Shown: positions 1 through 12,915, counted from the stretch's first letter. The stretch is 64,000 nucleotides of DNA from Trematomus loennbergii (GCA_012861695.1 JAAOOA010000156.1:248001-312000), one strand, 5' to 3'. Notes: a model not told the origin generated them from the letters alone. Made by a program: numbers and translations.

Positions 1-749
1 ATACAGTAAAATGAAAATCCAATGTCATTCAAAAAGGCAAACATATATCCAAGGAAAGAAATGCTTTACAGAAAAGAAGTCAAGGAGGGAAAAATGCTCC
101 GGCTCTGGCCTGGTTTGCTGCTCCATCCTTATTGGTCCTCAGACTCATCCTGCTTCAATGTTTGTTCAGCTTCCTCTCTCTCTCTCCAAACAGAGCCCTC
201 TTCCACGCCCCCTTACACACAGTGGCAGTTACACACAGCTGCTGCACATACATGGTGTAGAAGGTTATTGTAGATTGCAAATGTTACTGTTAGCATTGTA
301 AGCTTGCCTTTCCCTGGGATTTATGAGTTACTAACTTTATCAAACTAATAGGGAACCATTTTTCGTTGCCCTTTTACATTTTTCAGAGGTGATTGCAGAG
401 AATGTGAAAGTATGTTGTATGTGACTGAAAATGATTTTATTCTGATGGGAATGTGTGCCATTAATGAGGGTGAATATAATGACTAGGTTGGACATTGAAT
501 GTAAATGTTAAATTGTATTGAATTAACATCGAGCCCTGGAATGTAAATAGTGTTTAAGATAAAGAGATAAACATCTCTAAAAAAAGTAATTTAATAAAGG
601 TGATTTTGTGTTTTAAAGGCTAAGTCGAATCATGTTGAATATGGACACATGGAGGCTGGTTTCAAAGGCATGAGCAAAGATCCTGAGAGGAAGCTGGTGG
701 AAATTGTGACAAAACGCTGTGACACTTCCGCATACAGCACATTTGCAGA

Positions 750-810
750 ATGAAGTCGTTTGTTAAACTTCTCTTTGTCATTTATTTGCTTTATTTATGT
801 GAATCACAAG
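750..810 (+). CDS. Signal-peptide exon, unit 1 SLAM-like gene
   Basis: A 61-nt open exon starts at the ATG at 750 and ends in phase 1 before GTAAGA. It encodes a basic start, a Leu/Ile/Tyr-rich core and a probable cleavage region near CESQ. The sequence is identical to the unit 2 exon at 24,057-24,117. Confidence 0.7.
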
Positions 811-3800
811 GTAAGAACATTAACTTGTTTTGTTCTCACAGTCAAAGTTGTTGTACTGTAGCACTACTTAAACAATATAAGATTAGAAAGGTAATGCTTT
901 TTTTAAACTGATATTTCAAATAGGTAGTATATAAATGTATACAATTATTAGTTATTTGCTTATTATCATTTAATAAAGTAGTAATACTAATTAATGTAAA
1001 ATGTTATGTAGATATTTTGATATATACAGTTATGTCGGTTGAAACCACACCCAGGCACAAAGTCCTGGTGATGTAAAGGAAACATATCTTCATTTTAAGT
1101 GAATGTAAAATACAGCAGAAACTTGAACTAAAATCTCCAGTCATTATAATTATTAAATAGTAATTAAATCTAGACTTTTATGAATATGTTGATCGATACG
1201 AAGATTAACATTTTATTTTAAACAGTTTTGTGTGGTGGTACCATAGACTATATATAAATGGACGTAGGGTCCGTGACGTCACCCATAGGATTCTGCAGAG
1301 TTGCCGAGAAGCCCTTAGTAGGCGGAGTCGGCCACTAACGGCTCGACAGTGGCGTCAGAGTTCCACTCCCGCCTGCTCCAGCCTGCTCCATGCAAATAAG
1401 GGCAAAGAGGCGGAGCCGACCTGCTGCCTCCGGGCTGGAAGTTCCAGAGCTAGCTCAAGCTACCAAGCTAAGCTAACATGCTCCCCATCTGCACACTGCC
1501 GTCGCATTTACGTTTCTAAGGTAAGCGGACATGAGACTATTCAGCAAAACTATAAATAATAATCTAAGTTGAGTTTTTAGCATAATACTTCAGAATCTTA
1601 AAATCCCTTAACGTTTGTATGCAATGTGCTAAATGCAACACTGGAATCAAGCAAATATTAATATGTTTGCATGACATTAGTTATTTATATTTTGCCATCA
1701 CTTAATTATACGTTTAATACATTTAAGTTAAGCTAAGGTGCATGTGATGATAGCTAGTTAGTGCTCTTACCTGTGAGGCCTCCTCCAAACAGCATTATAA
1801 CCAGACTGTATCATTAAAACTATAAGTACCAGTTCTAGATCCTTGACTTTAGACAAACAATTCAAAAGACAAAATGTATTTAAAGACCAATCTTTATTTG
1901 AAGGTGCCTCTTAACCTGAGATATTAGTTATACAGTAATAGTATTGACAATCTAAAAAAACTGAGCAACTCAACAGTCAACTTTATATTTCTTATTGTCT
2001 AAAGCATTTATTATTTTCATTTTTCCCCTCATATTCAGTGTGGACGGATTGAGACAGCGTGGTGTCCAGAGAGCTGCAGAGACTTCAGGGAGAAACCTCC
2101 GTGTGATGGACGTCCTGTCTGTTGGTTTGGCCGAGGTCTTTCCTCTGTGAGGAGGACCAGACCTGATGGAGGAGCCCATGCATAGCTGATACCACCTGCA
2201 CAGGCCTTGTCTGTCACTTTATTTGACTAAATGTGTTTACTTATACATTTAATAGGTTTACACCTTCTGTCCATATGTGCTTTTTATTTAAAACATGTTT
2301 GATTAACTTTTGGTTCACATTTCAATAAATTGAATTTGTATTTGCACTCCTTTTGTCCATTATTCTTACTGAAAATGTTAGATTACACATTCACATCCGA
2401 CTGAAGATTGGCCCCATTTATTTGCGTTGCAAACTCTGCGGTACAAGGTACATGTTGTGAAGCTCATAAAGTGAGGCAAATAGAAATAATCAGCTGATGG
2501 AGTGTAGATGTGGAAATAGGTGCATTCGATCAGCTGACTGTGTTTTCACAATAAAATAGTTTCTTAGTGAATGTCCTGTACTGGTCTTAACATCTCATAA
2601 CATCAGCTTTTAATTTTCCTATTGGATGTTTTTCTTGACCCTCGAGAAAGAGGAGATGCTGAGTCGTGTCTTTCAGGCATGTCCTTTCCTAACAAAAATT
2701 ACAGGAAACATAAAACATATTATTGCAGAACAAGTGTGTTATTTATGAAAGAGGTGTGTTTGTGTGTTTAGGGGCTGTAGATATAATTATTTTGTAATTG
2801 TAATGTTTTTTTTATTTCAACAGTGAGCTACAAAGACAATCAGATTATGAATGAACAGTATGAAATTCATCAACATTGAAATGTTTATTATCAAAATAAT
2901 ATTGAACTGTTATCAAAACTTAGTGCAACTGTAGAAGCTTGCTCTGTTGCCTCACTGAAATCATAACTTTACCACGTTTTTACAGACAATATGAGAGATA
3001 AATAGCAGTTCTCACTATGTGTTAAATATCTTTGCCTTCAATACCTAAATTAGAAAGCTGACAGTCATATTGCTTGTTAACATCTAAATGTAACCCTTTG
3101 CATGGAAAAAACCTCAACTTCACTGATGTGTAGGTGATCTAGTATTTAGTATTGTTTAATGGAATGTATATATGGAATGTATTAAAGTCAATACTTCATT
3201 TATTTAAACCAATATCTTTCTTGATTCTTGTACAGTATGAAAAAAGAGTATTTGTACCTGTGCTGAAGTTCACTGCTGTGAGGAGTCCAGTTCTGTCTCT
3301 CACTCTCTGGTCCAGCCTGTCTGCATCACCTTCACAATTTAAACAAACAGATATATATGTAAAGAACCATGTGTACAAACAATATAACTTATTATCTTCT
3401 GTTGAACATGTTGGATTGTGTATTGGCCGAGTCAGGGTCCTTTTTATTTTACTGTAACTTTGGAATTTGTGTACCAATGCTTTCTGTTTATTTGATACCA
3501 ATTTGGTAAGCAATTAATAAAAACAACAAGGTTTGGGTTCGTTCTTCAGATGACTGTGATGTTAACGTGTAAGCTCAATAATGAACTCCAGCTCAACCAA
3601 CCATATTGTAATATCTAAGTAATCATCTTGAAAATGACATTAATAATGTAATATACACACATCTTATTGTGAGGTTGATTTCACATACACTACTTCGACG
3701 TTAGCTTGTCTACATACTCGAGCATAGCCAATTTAAATTAACCTTAGCATGCATACAGTCCTACCTACATAATAAAATATCTCTAAGTACAAGGATGACC

Positions 3801-3891
3801 TTATTTTATCAACCTCAAACAGAAGCTTTTGTTCTCCAGTATTATCCCACTTAACGCTTAACACTTGTCTATTTAGTTTAACCTTTATATA

Positions 3892-5469
3892 CAGGGACTG
3901 TCTCAGAAAATTAGAATATTGTGATAAAGTTCTTTATTTCTGTAATGCAATTAAAAAAACAAAAATGTCATACATTCTGGATTCATTACAAAATCAACTG
4001 AAATATTGCAAGCCTTTATTATTTTAATATTGCTGATTATGGCATACAGCTTAAGAAAATCAAAAATCCTATCTCAAAAAATTAGAATAGTTCCTCAGAC
4101 CAAGTAAAAAAAAAGATTTATAACAGCAAAACACAATCAAACATTGAAAATGTCCATTAATGCACTCAGTACTTGGTGGGAATCCTTTTGCACGGATTAC
4201 GCATCAATGCGGCGTGCATGGAGGCAATCAGCCTGTGGCATTGCTGAGGTGTTATGGATGCCCAGGATGCTTCAATAGCGGCCTTTAGCTCATTAGCATT
4301 GTTGGGTCTGGTGTCTTCAGCTTCTTCTTCACAATACCCCACTATTCTCTATGGGGTTCAGGTCAGGGGAATTTGCAGGCCAATCGAGGACAGTAATGCC
4401 ATGGTCAGTACACCAGTTATGGTGGTTTTGGCACTGTGGGCAGGTGCCAGATCATGCTGGAAAATGAATTCTCATCTCCATAGAGCTTTTCAGCAGACGG
4501 AAGCATGTAGTGCTCTAAAATCTCTTGGTACACAGCTGCATTTACTCTGGGCTTGATGAAACACAGTGGACCAACACCAGCAGCTGACAATGGCTCCCCA
4601 AAACCATCGCTGACTGTGGGAACTTCACACTGGATTTCAAGCAACTGGATTTGCGCTCTCCAGCCTTTCTCCAGACTCTGGCGCCTTGACTTCCAAATGA
4701 AATACAAAACTGCTTCGTCTGAAAAGAGGACTTTGGACCACTGTGCAACTGTCAGTGCTTCTTTCCTTAGCCCAAGTCAGACGCCTCTTCCGTTGTCTTG
4801 AGTTCAGAAGTGGCTTGACCATGGGAATACGGCTATTGTAGCCCATTCACGGACACGCCTGTGAACAGTGACTTTTGATACCTGGACTCCAGCTTCAGTC
4901 ACTGTCTTTGAAGCTCCCCAAATTCTGGAAGCGACTCTTCTTCACAATGCTGTTAAGGCTGCGGTCATCTTCTTGGTTGTGCAGCGTTCCTGCCACATTT
5001 CCCCTTCCAACAGACTTTTTGTGGATGTGCTTGAAAACTGCACTCTGTGAACAGCTTGCTCTTTGAGAAATTTCTTTTGTGTCTTACCCTCCTGATGGAG
5101 GGTGTCAATGACGGTCCTCTGGACAGCAGTCAGATCAGCAGTCTTCCCCATACTTGTGATTTAGTTTACTGAACCAAGCTGAGTGTTTTCAAGGCTCAGG
5201 AACCCTTGCAGGTTTCGAGTTAATTAGACGATTCAAGTGATTCGTTGAACACCTACTAGTATACTTTTTCATGATATTCTAATATTAGAGATAGGATTTT
5301 TGAGTTTCTTAAGCTGTATGCCATAATCAGCAATATTAAAATAATAAAAGGCTTGCAATATTTCAGTGATTTGAATGAATCCAGAATGTATGACATTTTG
5401 TTTTTTAATTGCATTACAGAGAAAATAAAGAACTTTATCACAATATTCTAATTTTCTGAGACAGTCCTG
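3892..5469 (-). mobile_element. Tc1/mariner transposon (1.58 kb, inactive)
   Basis: The termini are long inverted repeats beginning CAG(GG)GACTGTCTCAG, about 70 bp each. Both are flanked by the TA dinucleotide (3,890-3,891 and 5,470-5,471) that Tc1/mariner elements duplicate. The interior encodes a broken Tc1-type transposase on the minus strand. This element is nested inside the 1,241-6,120 insertion. Confidence 0.93.
4250..5151 (-). pseudogene. Tc1-like transposase remnant
   Basis: The start MGKTADLTAVQR matches the helix-turn-helix N-terminus of fish Tc1 transposases. Later frames contain the catalytic-core stretch around SAAGVGPLCFIKPRVNAAVY (within 4,417-4,707). The frame changes near 4,940, 4,840 and 4,700, and stops interrupt each piece, so no functional enzyme can be made. 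Family assignment is by recognition of these motifs. Confidence 0.88.
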
Positions 5470-6490
5470 TATACGGTCTATGGTTTTAAGTTAACTTGGA
5501 GGCTACGATTAGCATCGTTAGCACCGATGTAGCTACCACTCGCTTACACGCAAACCCAAGCCTTAACATTCATTACGTAGCTGATTAAATCATAAACACA
5601 TAAGTACTCAATTTCACTTACCGCAAAACGGCATTCATGCACCGTCTGTTTTAACCGCAGAGCGAGTCACAATAGTCCGATATATAAGCATGAAGAACAA
5701 ACAAACACGGCCGGGTCAAGTTGTGTCCCTGGATGAACTGACCAGGCAGAGTCGCTGTAGCTTCACGGACGGAGCAGCTAGCAGAGAGACAAGAAGCTAA
5801 CAGCAGCAGTCACTTGACAGAGCTGTCACTCAATGTGACCACGCCCTAATTTATGCAAAAACGTTAAGACCTAATATAAATAAAAGGGTCATGTTATAAA
5901 CAATTCACACAGATCCATAATCATGAAGGTGGAATCTAACTATATACATAATAAAATGTATTGCAGCCAGGGCGAGAAACGTTTTTTTTCTGCTGTGAAA
6001 ATGGGCATTTTAACATGGGGTCTATGGAAATTGCTCCTTTCTGCAGTCATCGCCAATATATGAACTGCAGTTGTGGCACTTCCGTATTGGCTTCCCGGCT
6101 CTTCCCAGAGTTTGCCGCTTGGGTGGTACGCACTTTTCAGTCATTTCAAGTAACAGTTTAGATATTTGTATATTTGATAACCTGAAAATGTTGAGTCCAT
6201 CATAGTGTTATGATAGAAATGTGTAGTCCCCAGCACATAGAAACTGCTGGATTAAAACTTGCATATGTTTGGCAATTTGCACAATTAGAATACATTGCGT
6301 TAATTAAAACAATAGCTAAAAAAACGTGGCCAATTTGGAAAATCATGGAGTGGTTTGGCAGTTAGTGAGGACGTTGAATCCATTTCTGACAGTTTCAGGA
6401 TCAAAAGTGGCAGCTTTAACGAGCAAGTGGAATTGTACTCTTGGTGGCTGATTTTGACTACCATGAGTTGCGATCATTGGATATAGAGAG

Positions 6491-6552
6491 CACAATTCTC
6501 GCTCTCGCCATCATTGATGTATTACTTTGGTATCTTCGAACGTGAAGAACAA
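6491..6552 (+). pseudogene. Decayed transmembrane exon remnant (unit 1)
   Basis: The sequence closely matches the intact transmembrane exon at 28,765-28,827 (ATTCTCGCTCTCGCCATCA, then TGGTATCTTCGAACG, then AACAAGTAAG). Indels disturb the frame and the 5' half has been replaced by unrelated sequence. The equivalent remnant in unit 2 is at 24,892-24,952, so the decay predates the duplication. Confidence 0.65.
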
Positions 6553-7642
6553 GTAAGTCTAATGTAAGTGTGCATTTTATCAAAACATTTATTTTAGTTT
6601 TACTGTTTGTGGGAATTAAGTGTTTTATTCAAGTTCATCATATGCCACCTACACATCCCATTGTCTATTGAGCAATCACATAAAACATATCTGAAACCTC
6701 TCATACAGCAACATGCTCTATATCAGGGGTTGGCAACCCTGCACGGGTGCCACCATTGGCATGCGGCACCGTAACCAGTGGCACACTAGGAATAAGTGGA
6801 AAAAGTGTGCAAAATATTTAAATTTATTTTCGGATCCTGAACGAGACCGCCGCCAGAGCGCGTCTCCCTGTTACCTGCAGAAGGAAGCCATGCACGCAAT
6901 GCAGCCCCGCTCTCTTTAACTCCAGGTGACTTTCTGACGCTTTCCTCCGTAATGCAGTGCTGCTCGTTTCACCACAGAGGAAAGCACTTCACAAATTGCA
7001 GTACCCATAACGAGCTGTAAAAATACCGCAGTTTTTGCGTGGCGATCGATATCGCCGATACTCACTCTCTGCCGATCGATCGGTGCTCTCTAAAAATGCC
7101 GATCGCGAGACGTAAAATACATGACACTTTTCTCTGTGTGCGGCAAAACAAGCTCACCAAAATGGCTTCACCAGTCGGCAGTATTTTAAGGTGTCCGAAA
7201 ATGACAATAAAAATAGTGGTATGCAACGTGTGAAGCAGAAATCCTGCAGCTCCACCCGCTGTGACGGACCGGTGAGCGGAGCAAAACACACAAGAGTTAG
7301 ACCTACACACTTAGCTATTTGATCTACCTCTGGAACTAGTTATAAATGTATTCTTCACTGTCGGGTCACTCATTACTGGATCAGTGAGCTGCATGAGGAC
7401 AGGGTTGGATACTGACAGGCTGTCAGAGAGAGAGAGGGGGAGAGAGGAAAAGAGAGCGCTTCAGCTCATTTCTTAAATGGAAGATCCCCATAGGACCCGC
7501 GCACTCGATCGGATCGGCGATCGGAGCATCCCTAATGTAAGTTGCGCTGACAGGTCCACACACTGCCCCCGCAGCGAGGCCCACCCGCCCTCCTGTCGAG
7601 CTCTTCACCCCCCCCCCGTTGATAATTCACGATCGTCGGCAT

Positions 7643-8938
7643 TGTAGTGATCACTGATTCATACACTGGGGTTACATAATCCAATCATGGAACTACAGGT
7701 GGGGGTACTGTTTCCACACGGACATACTTGGTGGTACTTACTGCATGCCCTCCCTTTCGCTTTAGAGATGGCAAATCCGGATCCTTTTACGGACTCAGGG
7801 TCTTCTGAGTCAGTCATTGAAGAGATCCGGATCATACGAGTCATTGAGTCATATGAGTCAGCATCACCAAGACCGGTAGAAATCCTATCGGTGAAACCGA
7901 AAAGTTGTTGTATTCACGAGCATATTATTATTCCATATATTTTGAATATATATATATATATTTGTTTATATATATATATAATATCTGCATGTATATTTTC
8001 TATTTCGACATGTATATTTTATATTTTATTTTATTTTTCTTTCTATTCTTGTATATTTTGTAGTTTTGTTTTATTGTAAAATGCCTTTTATGCTGCTGTA
8101 ACAACAACAATTTCCCAATTTGGGATCAATAAAGTACTATCTATCTATCTATCTATTCAACTGACGTTATATTAACCTCCGCTACACAGTGTATTTTGCT
8201 TTCATAAAAATGTGATCACAAAAAAAGGGTTATTTGCGATTTGGCGAATCTGAGTCTGCTGTGACTCGTGCATGAGGACGAGTCTGCTGGATCTCTGGAT
8301 CTGCTGCTAATGGTTACGCTCCGAGTCCGCACGAGTCTGCTCTGCTGTGTGTGCACAGCGAGTCAGGATTTGCGAATCTGCGAGTCTGCGAGTCTGCTGT
8401 GGACTGTGCATAATATAGCGCGGAGCCGGGTGCTGGAGGAGGGGCGATGCTCGTGCACATGACGAGTATGGATCTCTGGATCTCTATGCTATTACGGTTA
8501 GGAGCCGTCGGCTCCTCTGAGTCCCACGAGTCTGCAGGAAGTTTCACTGATCCGCGTCCCCTCCCTGAGCCAAACGATAACTTCTGGCAGGCAGCTATCC
8601 TGTATACTTGCTAAAGGTAGGTAGATGGACTGGGGACGTTGTAATATGATTTTACATGTTATAAAGAGTAGCGAGTGACGCAATTTATAGTTTTAATTTG
8701 TACGTCACACCAAGTGTGGGACTCAAGGACGGGGTTAATGGAGAGGGGAGACTCGTCACGACCAGCTCATTTCTAGGATCCGGGTTAATGATCCGGATGA
8801 ATCAGGACTCGCCCATCTCTATTTCGCTTTCTCTTCTCTTCTGGCTGCGACCGACAACATGTCTATTTCTGTCGCTCATTAAAGTACACATTTGCACCTT
8901 CGATGCACCGCCTCCGACTCCTATCTCTCGGCACTACA
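7643..8938. mobile_element. Element B: TGTAGTG...CACTACA transposon nested in hAT A
   Basis: Compared with hAT A in unit 2, this block is an insertion with termini TGTAGTG and CACTACA and a 4-bp duplication GCAT (7,639-7,642 and 8,939-8,942). It carries hAT C at 7,763-8,821. About 230 bp belong to the element itself. It has no coding capacity, and the superfamily is not clear from so short a terminal repeat. Confidence 0.6.
7763..8821 (+). mobile_element. hAT element C, copy 1
   Basis: The terminal inverted repeat TAGAGATGG...CCATCTCTA is flanked by a perfect 8-bp TSD TTTCGCTT (7,755-7,762 and 8,822-8,829). The body is non-coding. It includes a LINE-like 3' tail ending in an ATCT microsatellite (about 8,060-8,157) and a GAGTCTGC-rich tract (8,330-8,400). 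A second copy in opposite orientation lies at 49,857-51,087. Confidence 0.9.
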
Positions 8939-9329
8939 GCATGCTGATAAAAAAAATGTTTTGAATGGCACTTCATATCAAAAAGGTTGCCGACCCTGCT
9001 CTATATAATATTCTACATATAGAGACTTCAAGTGTTCAGCTGTTTGAAAAAGATAATTTAGACACAACCTAAATCTGGACTCAATTCAGATGCAGCCAAG
9101 TAATGCTCATTCACACAGTACTGCCAATTAGGACCCCATTCAGAGAGCAAGAGAGAGGACAAGAGATGAGATCGCTTACCCCACCTTTACCCCCACCATG
9201 CCCTCCCCCTCCTGCTGTAGATATTGTCTTATATTAAAGCCTTTTTTTCCTCGACTCACCTCCGCTTCCTCTTCTTCTCTCCGATCGTCAGCATTTCTTG
9301 TATGTGCTCACCTGTCGTGCTACGGTGCC

Positions 9330-9600
9330 GAGGAGGTTTTACCACGGGGATATCGCGGAGAGACCGGAGCGCCTCTACGTTTCGGGCTGGACCTGCTTCG
9401 CCTATCCTGTACTGCTGTGCTGAGGAGGATCTTCACCGGGGACATCGCGGAGAGACCGGAGCGCCTCTACGCCTCGAGCTGGGCCTGCTTCGCCTATCCT
9501 GCTGTGCTGAGGAGGTTTTGCACCGGGGATATCGCGGAGAGACCGGAGCGCCTCCACGTTTCGGGCCTGCTTGCGCGCCTATCCGGATGCTGTGCTGGTC
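9330..9600 (+). repeat. Three tandem ~90-bp repeats in LINE 5' region
   Basis: A unit of roughly 87-93 bp recurs three times, each containing GAGGAGG, then CGGGGA(T/C)ATCGCGGAGAG, then ACCGGAGCGCCTC and a GCTT(C/G)CGC segment. The repeats sit just upstream of the LINE coding region, where non-LTR elements often carry promoter-like monomers. Promoter function is an inference. Confidence 0.75.
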
Positions 9601-9607
9601 TGGGAAA

Positions 9608-12600
9608 ATGGCCCCTATCGTGATTCTGCTATGCCTGTTAGCTATTTTGGACAATGAGAAGTTCTCTCGTCATCCTGAGAAGTCGACTGGGTTCAGGTCT
9701 GTTCTACCGCCCGCAGTGGACATCCCCTGTAAAGGTTCGGATGTCTTACACAAACAATTACTGGTTGCCTTGTCACAGACATTCAGTTCGACAAATGTTT
9801 GTCTTTCTCACTTGCCTGCTATGATGGTTCTTCAGGACTGCTTCTTGAGCTCTAATCTCACTTTCGCGGAGTTTGCTGGTGACTTTAAAGCAGATGACAA
9901 TGTATGTGTGTCGGTTAAGAGGAAAAGGTGCTTGTTTTTTTTGCTATTATTACTATCAGGGAATGTACAACTAAACCCTGGACCGCCCAGTAGCAGTAGT
10001 AGTCAGATAGCTACTCCTGCTGATTTTATTTCTAGATCTGGGTTGGGATTCATTCACTTAAATGTGCGCAGTCTGTTACCTAAGTTAGATTTTGTCCGCA
10101 TTTGGGCGAGCTCGACTGATGCTGATATCATTGTCTTATCAGAAACGTGGCTAGATAAATCTATTTTGGCCTCTGACATCTACTTAAATGGTTATAGTGT
10201 ATATCGTACCGACCGTCCTAAAAAAGGTGGTGGCGTTGCCATTTATGTGAAAAATAAGTTTTGTGTAACCAAGATGGTTTCCAAATCTATTAGTAAACAA
10301 CTAGAATTTTTAGCCTTAAATATTGAAGTAGCAAAGGGTCAACAGCTCATGGTGGTGGGCTGCTACAGACCCCCCTCAGCTGTCAAGGACTCTTTATCTT
10401 CATTGGCAAAACTTTTATCTCAACTTGACTACAAGGAAATAGTGCTGCTTGGTGATTTTAATTGGGACTGGTTAACTTCTGTGTCAGAGGATTTTAAAAA
10501 CCTTTGTATCTCTCTGAATGTTACTCAGATTATAGACAGTCCTACTCGCCCTAACATTAAGTCCCCAAATAAATCCTCCTTAATTGATCTCATTTTAACT
10601 AATGTTCCCCATAAATACTTATCTGTGGGAGTATTTGCAAATGATCTGAGTGATCACTGTGTTGTAGCCACAATTAGGGACACAAAAGTCCAAAAGGTTA
10701 AACCTCGCATTATCAGTAAGAGAGACAAAAAACATTTTGTGGAGCAGGGTTTTGTACATGATCTGTTTGATTTTGATTGGGGTAAAATCGATCTGTGTGC
10801 TGATGTAGAAACTGCATGGTCTTATTTTTATCTTGGTTTTATGGAAATTATAGATAGACATGCACCCCTGCGTAAATTTAGAGTGAAGGGACGAGACAAC
10901 CCTTGGTTTTCTGCTGACTTATCTAGTCTCCTACATGAGAGAAACAAGGCCTGGGCAAAGGCTAGGAAATCAGGCTCAGAGGTAGAATGGCTACGCTTTA
11001 GGCAGCTAAGAAATAGCTTCACATCACAAATAAAAAGTGCTAAGTCTAAGTATTATCTGTCAGTTACCACAAAGAACCTGAATAATCCTGGAAAATTTGG
11101 AAAGCCATAAAATCGATATCCACCGGTGATATCCGTAATGAGCTACCTCCGTGCATTACCACAGCATCTGGCACTATATCGGACAGGGCCACTATGTTAA
11201 ATTGTTTTAATGAGCATTTTGTGTCCTGTGGCTCTCTGTTTGATTCTGTGACTAACTCTGCTTCTGTGAACACCACAGTCTGTGACTCTGAAAAACGTGT
11301 TTTGGAAAACCCTTTTAGTTTTACTCCTTTTACTGTTGATGTTGTTCGTGAAGCTTTAACCAAGTTAGATCCTAAGAAACCGGCCGGCCCGGACAACGTA
11401 GAACCTTTCTTTTTAAAGATAGCTGCAGATTTTATTGCTCCACCTCTCACTACTCTTTTTAACCTCTCCCTCAGCACAAACACAATTCCAAAATTGTGGA
11501 AGTCAGCGTATGTCCTGCCTGCTAAAAGGAGGGGAGGCACTTTTAAATAATTATAGGCCCATCTCTAAATTATCAGTTCTGGCTAAGGTTCTTGAACGCC
11601 TAGTGAGTGAGCAGGTAAAGGTGTTTTTATGTACAAATGACATCCTGTCTAAACATCAGTCAGGCTTCAGAAAGCAACATAGCACCATCACTGCCACAAT
11701 GAAAGTGGTGAATGATGTGGCGAGTATTTTAGATAATAAGCAGAGCTGTGCAGCTCTATTTATTGACCTTTCCAAAGCGTTTGATACCGTCGATCATCGC
11801 ATCTTAAAGCAGAGGCTACTCAGTATTGGCATATCCAGCCATGCAGTGGGGTGGTTTGTGAACTACCTCTCTGAAAGGTCCCAATGTGTTCATTTTGATG
11901 GGCTGTCTTCTGAGTGGTTAAACATTACTAATGGTGTTCCTCAAGGTTCTGTTTTAGGTCCACTTTTATTCTCCATCTACATCAATAGTTTAGGTGAAAA
12001 TGTCGATGGAGCAACCTTACATTTTTATGCGGACGATACCGTTATGTACTGTGCACGTCCCTCCATTAAGGAGGCTGTTGTTGAATTGCAAGCTGCTTTT
12101 AACATTATTCAGACTCAGCTCTCTGAACTAAAGCTTCTTTTAAATGTTGATAAAACCAAGGTAATGCTCTTTTCAAAAGCTAAAAAGACACCAGAGCCTG
12201 TTTTAGATATTTAACTACGCAAGGAATAAAACTTGAAGTGGTTGCCTGTTACAAATACCTTGGTATCTGGCTTGATGATTGTCTCACTTTTAAACGTCAT
12301 GTCAATAACCTGCAAAAAACTGAGGGTTAGGCTAGGTTTCTTCTACAGGAACAAGTCCTGTTTCTCGCTCGAGGCCAGAAAAGGCTAGTCTCTGTGACCT
12401 TTTTACCTGTGCTGGACTATGGTGATTTGATTTATATGAATGCACCTGCCAATTGCCTGGTCAAGTTAGATGCTGCGTATCACAGTGCACTGAGATTTGT
12501 GACAAACTGTAAAGCATTAACCCATCACTGTACCCTGTATGCAAGGGCTGGTCTGCCTTCACTAACTGTACGGAGGCTCAGTCACTGGTACATTTTTATA

Positions 12601-12915
12601 TATAAAGCCATGTTAGGGAAACTTCCATCCTACATCTGCTCCCTGATCTCACGGCGAATTGTAAGTGGCTACTGCCTGAGATCGCATGCTGTGGTTTTAT
12701 TAAATGTGCCAACTGCTAGGACTGTCTTAGGGAAGATAGCATTTAGATGCGCAGCTCCACTGTCCTGGAATAGTCTGCAATTAAAATGGAAACTGAGCAA
12801 TCTGGTGCCACTAAATGTTTTTAAAGCTCGGTTGGATGCTACTCAATCGGAAGCTGTTGGTACCTGTCATGTGGATAGTTATGTAAATTGTAATCCCTGT
12901 AATGCTACTGTATGA
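9608..12915 (+). pseudogene. LINE polyprotein remnant: 2A-like motif, APE endonuclease, reverse transcriptase
   Basis: Reading from the ATG at 9,608, a hydrophobic stretch leads into SGNVQLNPGPP (2A-like, 9,956-9,985). Next come endonuclease motifs (HLNVRSL, LSETWL, GDFNWDW, LSDHC), a gap region, and RT motifs (PKKPAGPDN, NNYRPISKLS, DLSKAFDTVDH, NGVPQGSVLGP, FYADDT). The last segment, 12,394-12,915, is the usual C-terminal tail. The frame shifts near 11,098, 11,530, 12,214 and 12,330, so the element is dead. The open frame continues upstream to 9,224, but that part lies in the 5' repeats and I take 9,608 as the likelier start. Confidence 0.85.

Larger units (their letters stand above)
1241..6120. 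mobile_element. 4.9-kb non-coding DNA element inserted in the SLAM-like intron
   Basis: Unit 2 shows the empty site at 24,546/24,547. The flanks TGGTGGTA (1,233-1,240) and GGGTGGTA (6,121-6,128) form a near-perfect 8-bp TSD, which suggests a hAT. The left end begins CCATAGACTATATATAAATG, a motif I associate with fish repeats. No transposase is readable outside the Tc1 copy nested at 3,892-5,469. Part of the interior (about 2,400-2,710) is related in inverse orientation to 62,310-62,429 and 63,636-63,700, so other repeats are included. The superfamily is an inference from TSD length. Confidence 0.6.
6724..8998. mobile_element. hAT element A (unit 1), with two nested insertions
   Basis: The ends are CAGGGGTTGGCAACC and GGTTGCCGACCCTG, an inverted repeat, flanked by a perfect 8-bp TSD CTCTATAT (6,716-6,723 and 8,999-9,006), the hAT hallmark. 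The same element occupies the same site in unit 2 (25,125-26,250), so it was present before duplication. Only this copy contains the nested element at 7,643-8,938. No transposase is readable, so it is non-autonomous. Confidence 0.9.

Noticed and set aside
9198..9623. 141-codon frame overlapping the LINE start
   Set aside because: It is an overlapping frame created by the 5' monomer repeats, with no LINE motif in it.
11064..11540. 158-codon minus-strand frame
   Set aside because: It is antisense to the LINE reverse-transcriptase region and has no independent support.
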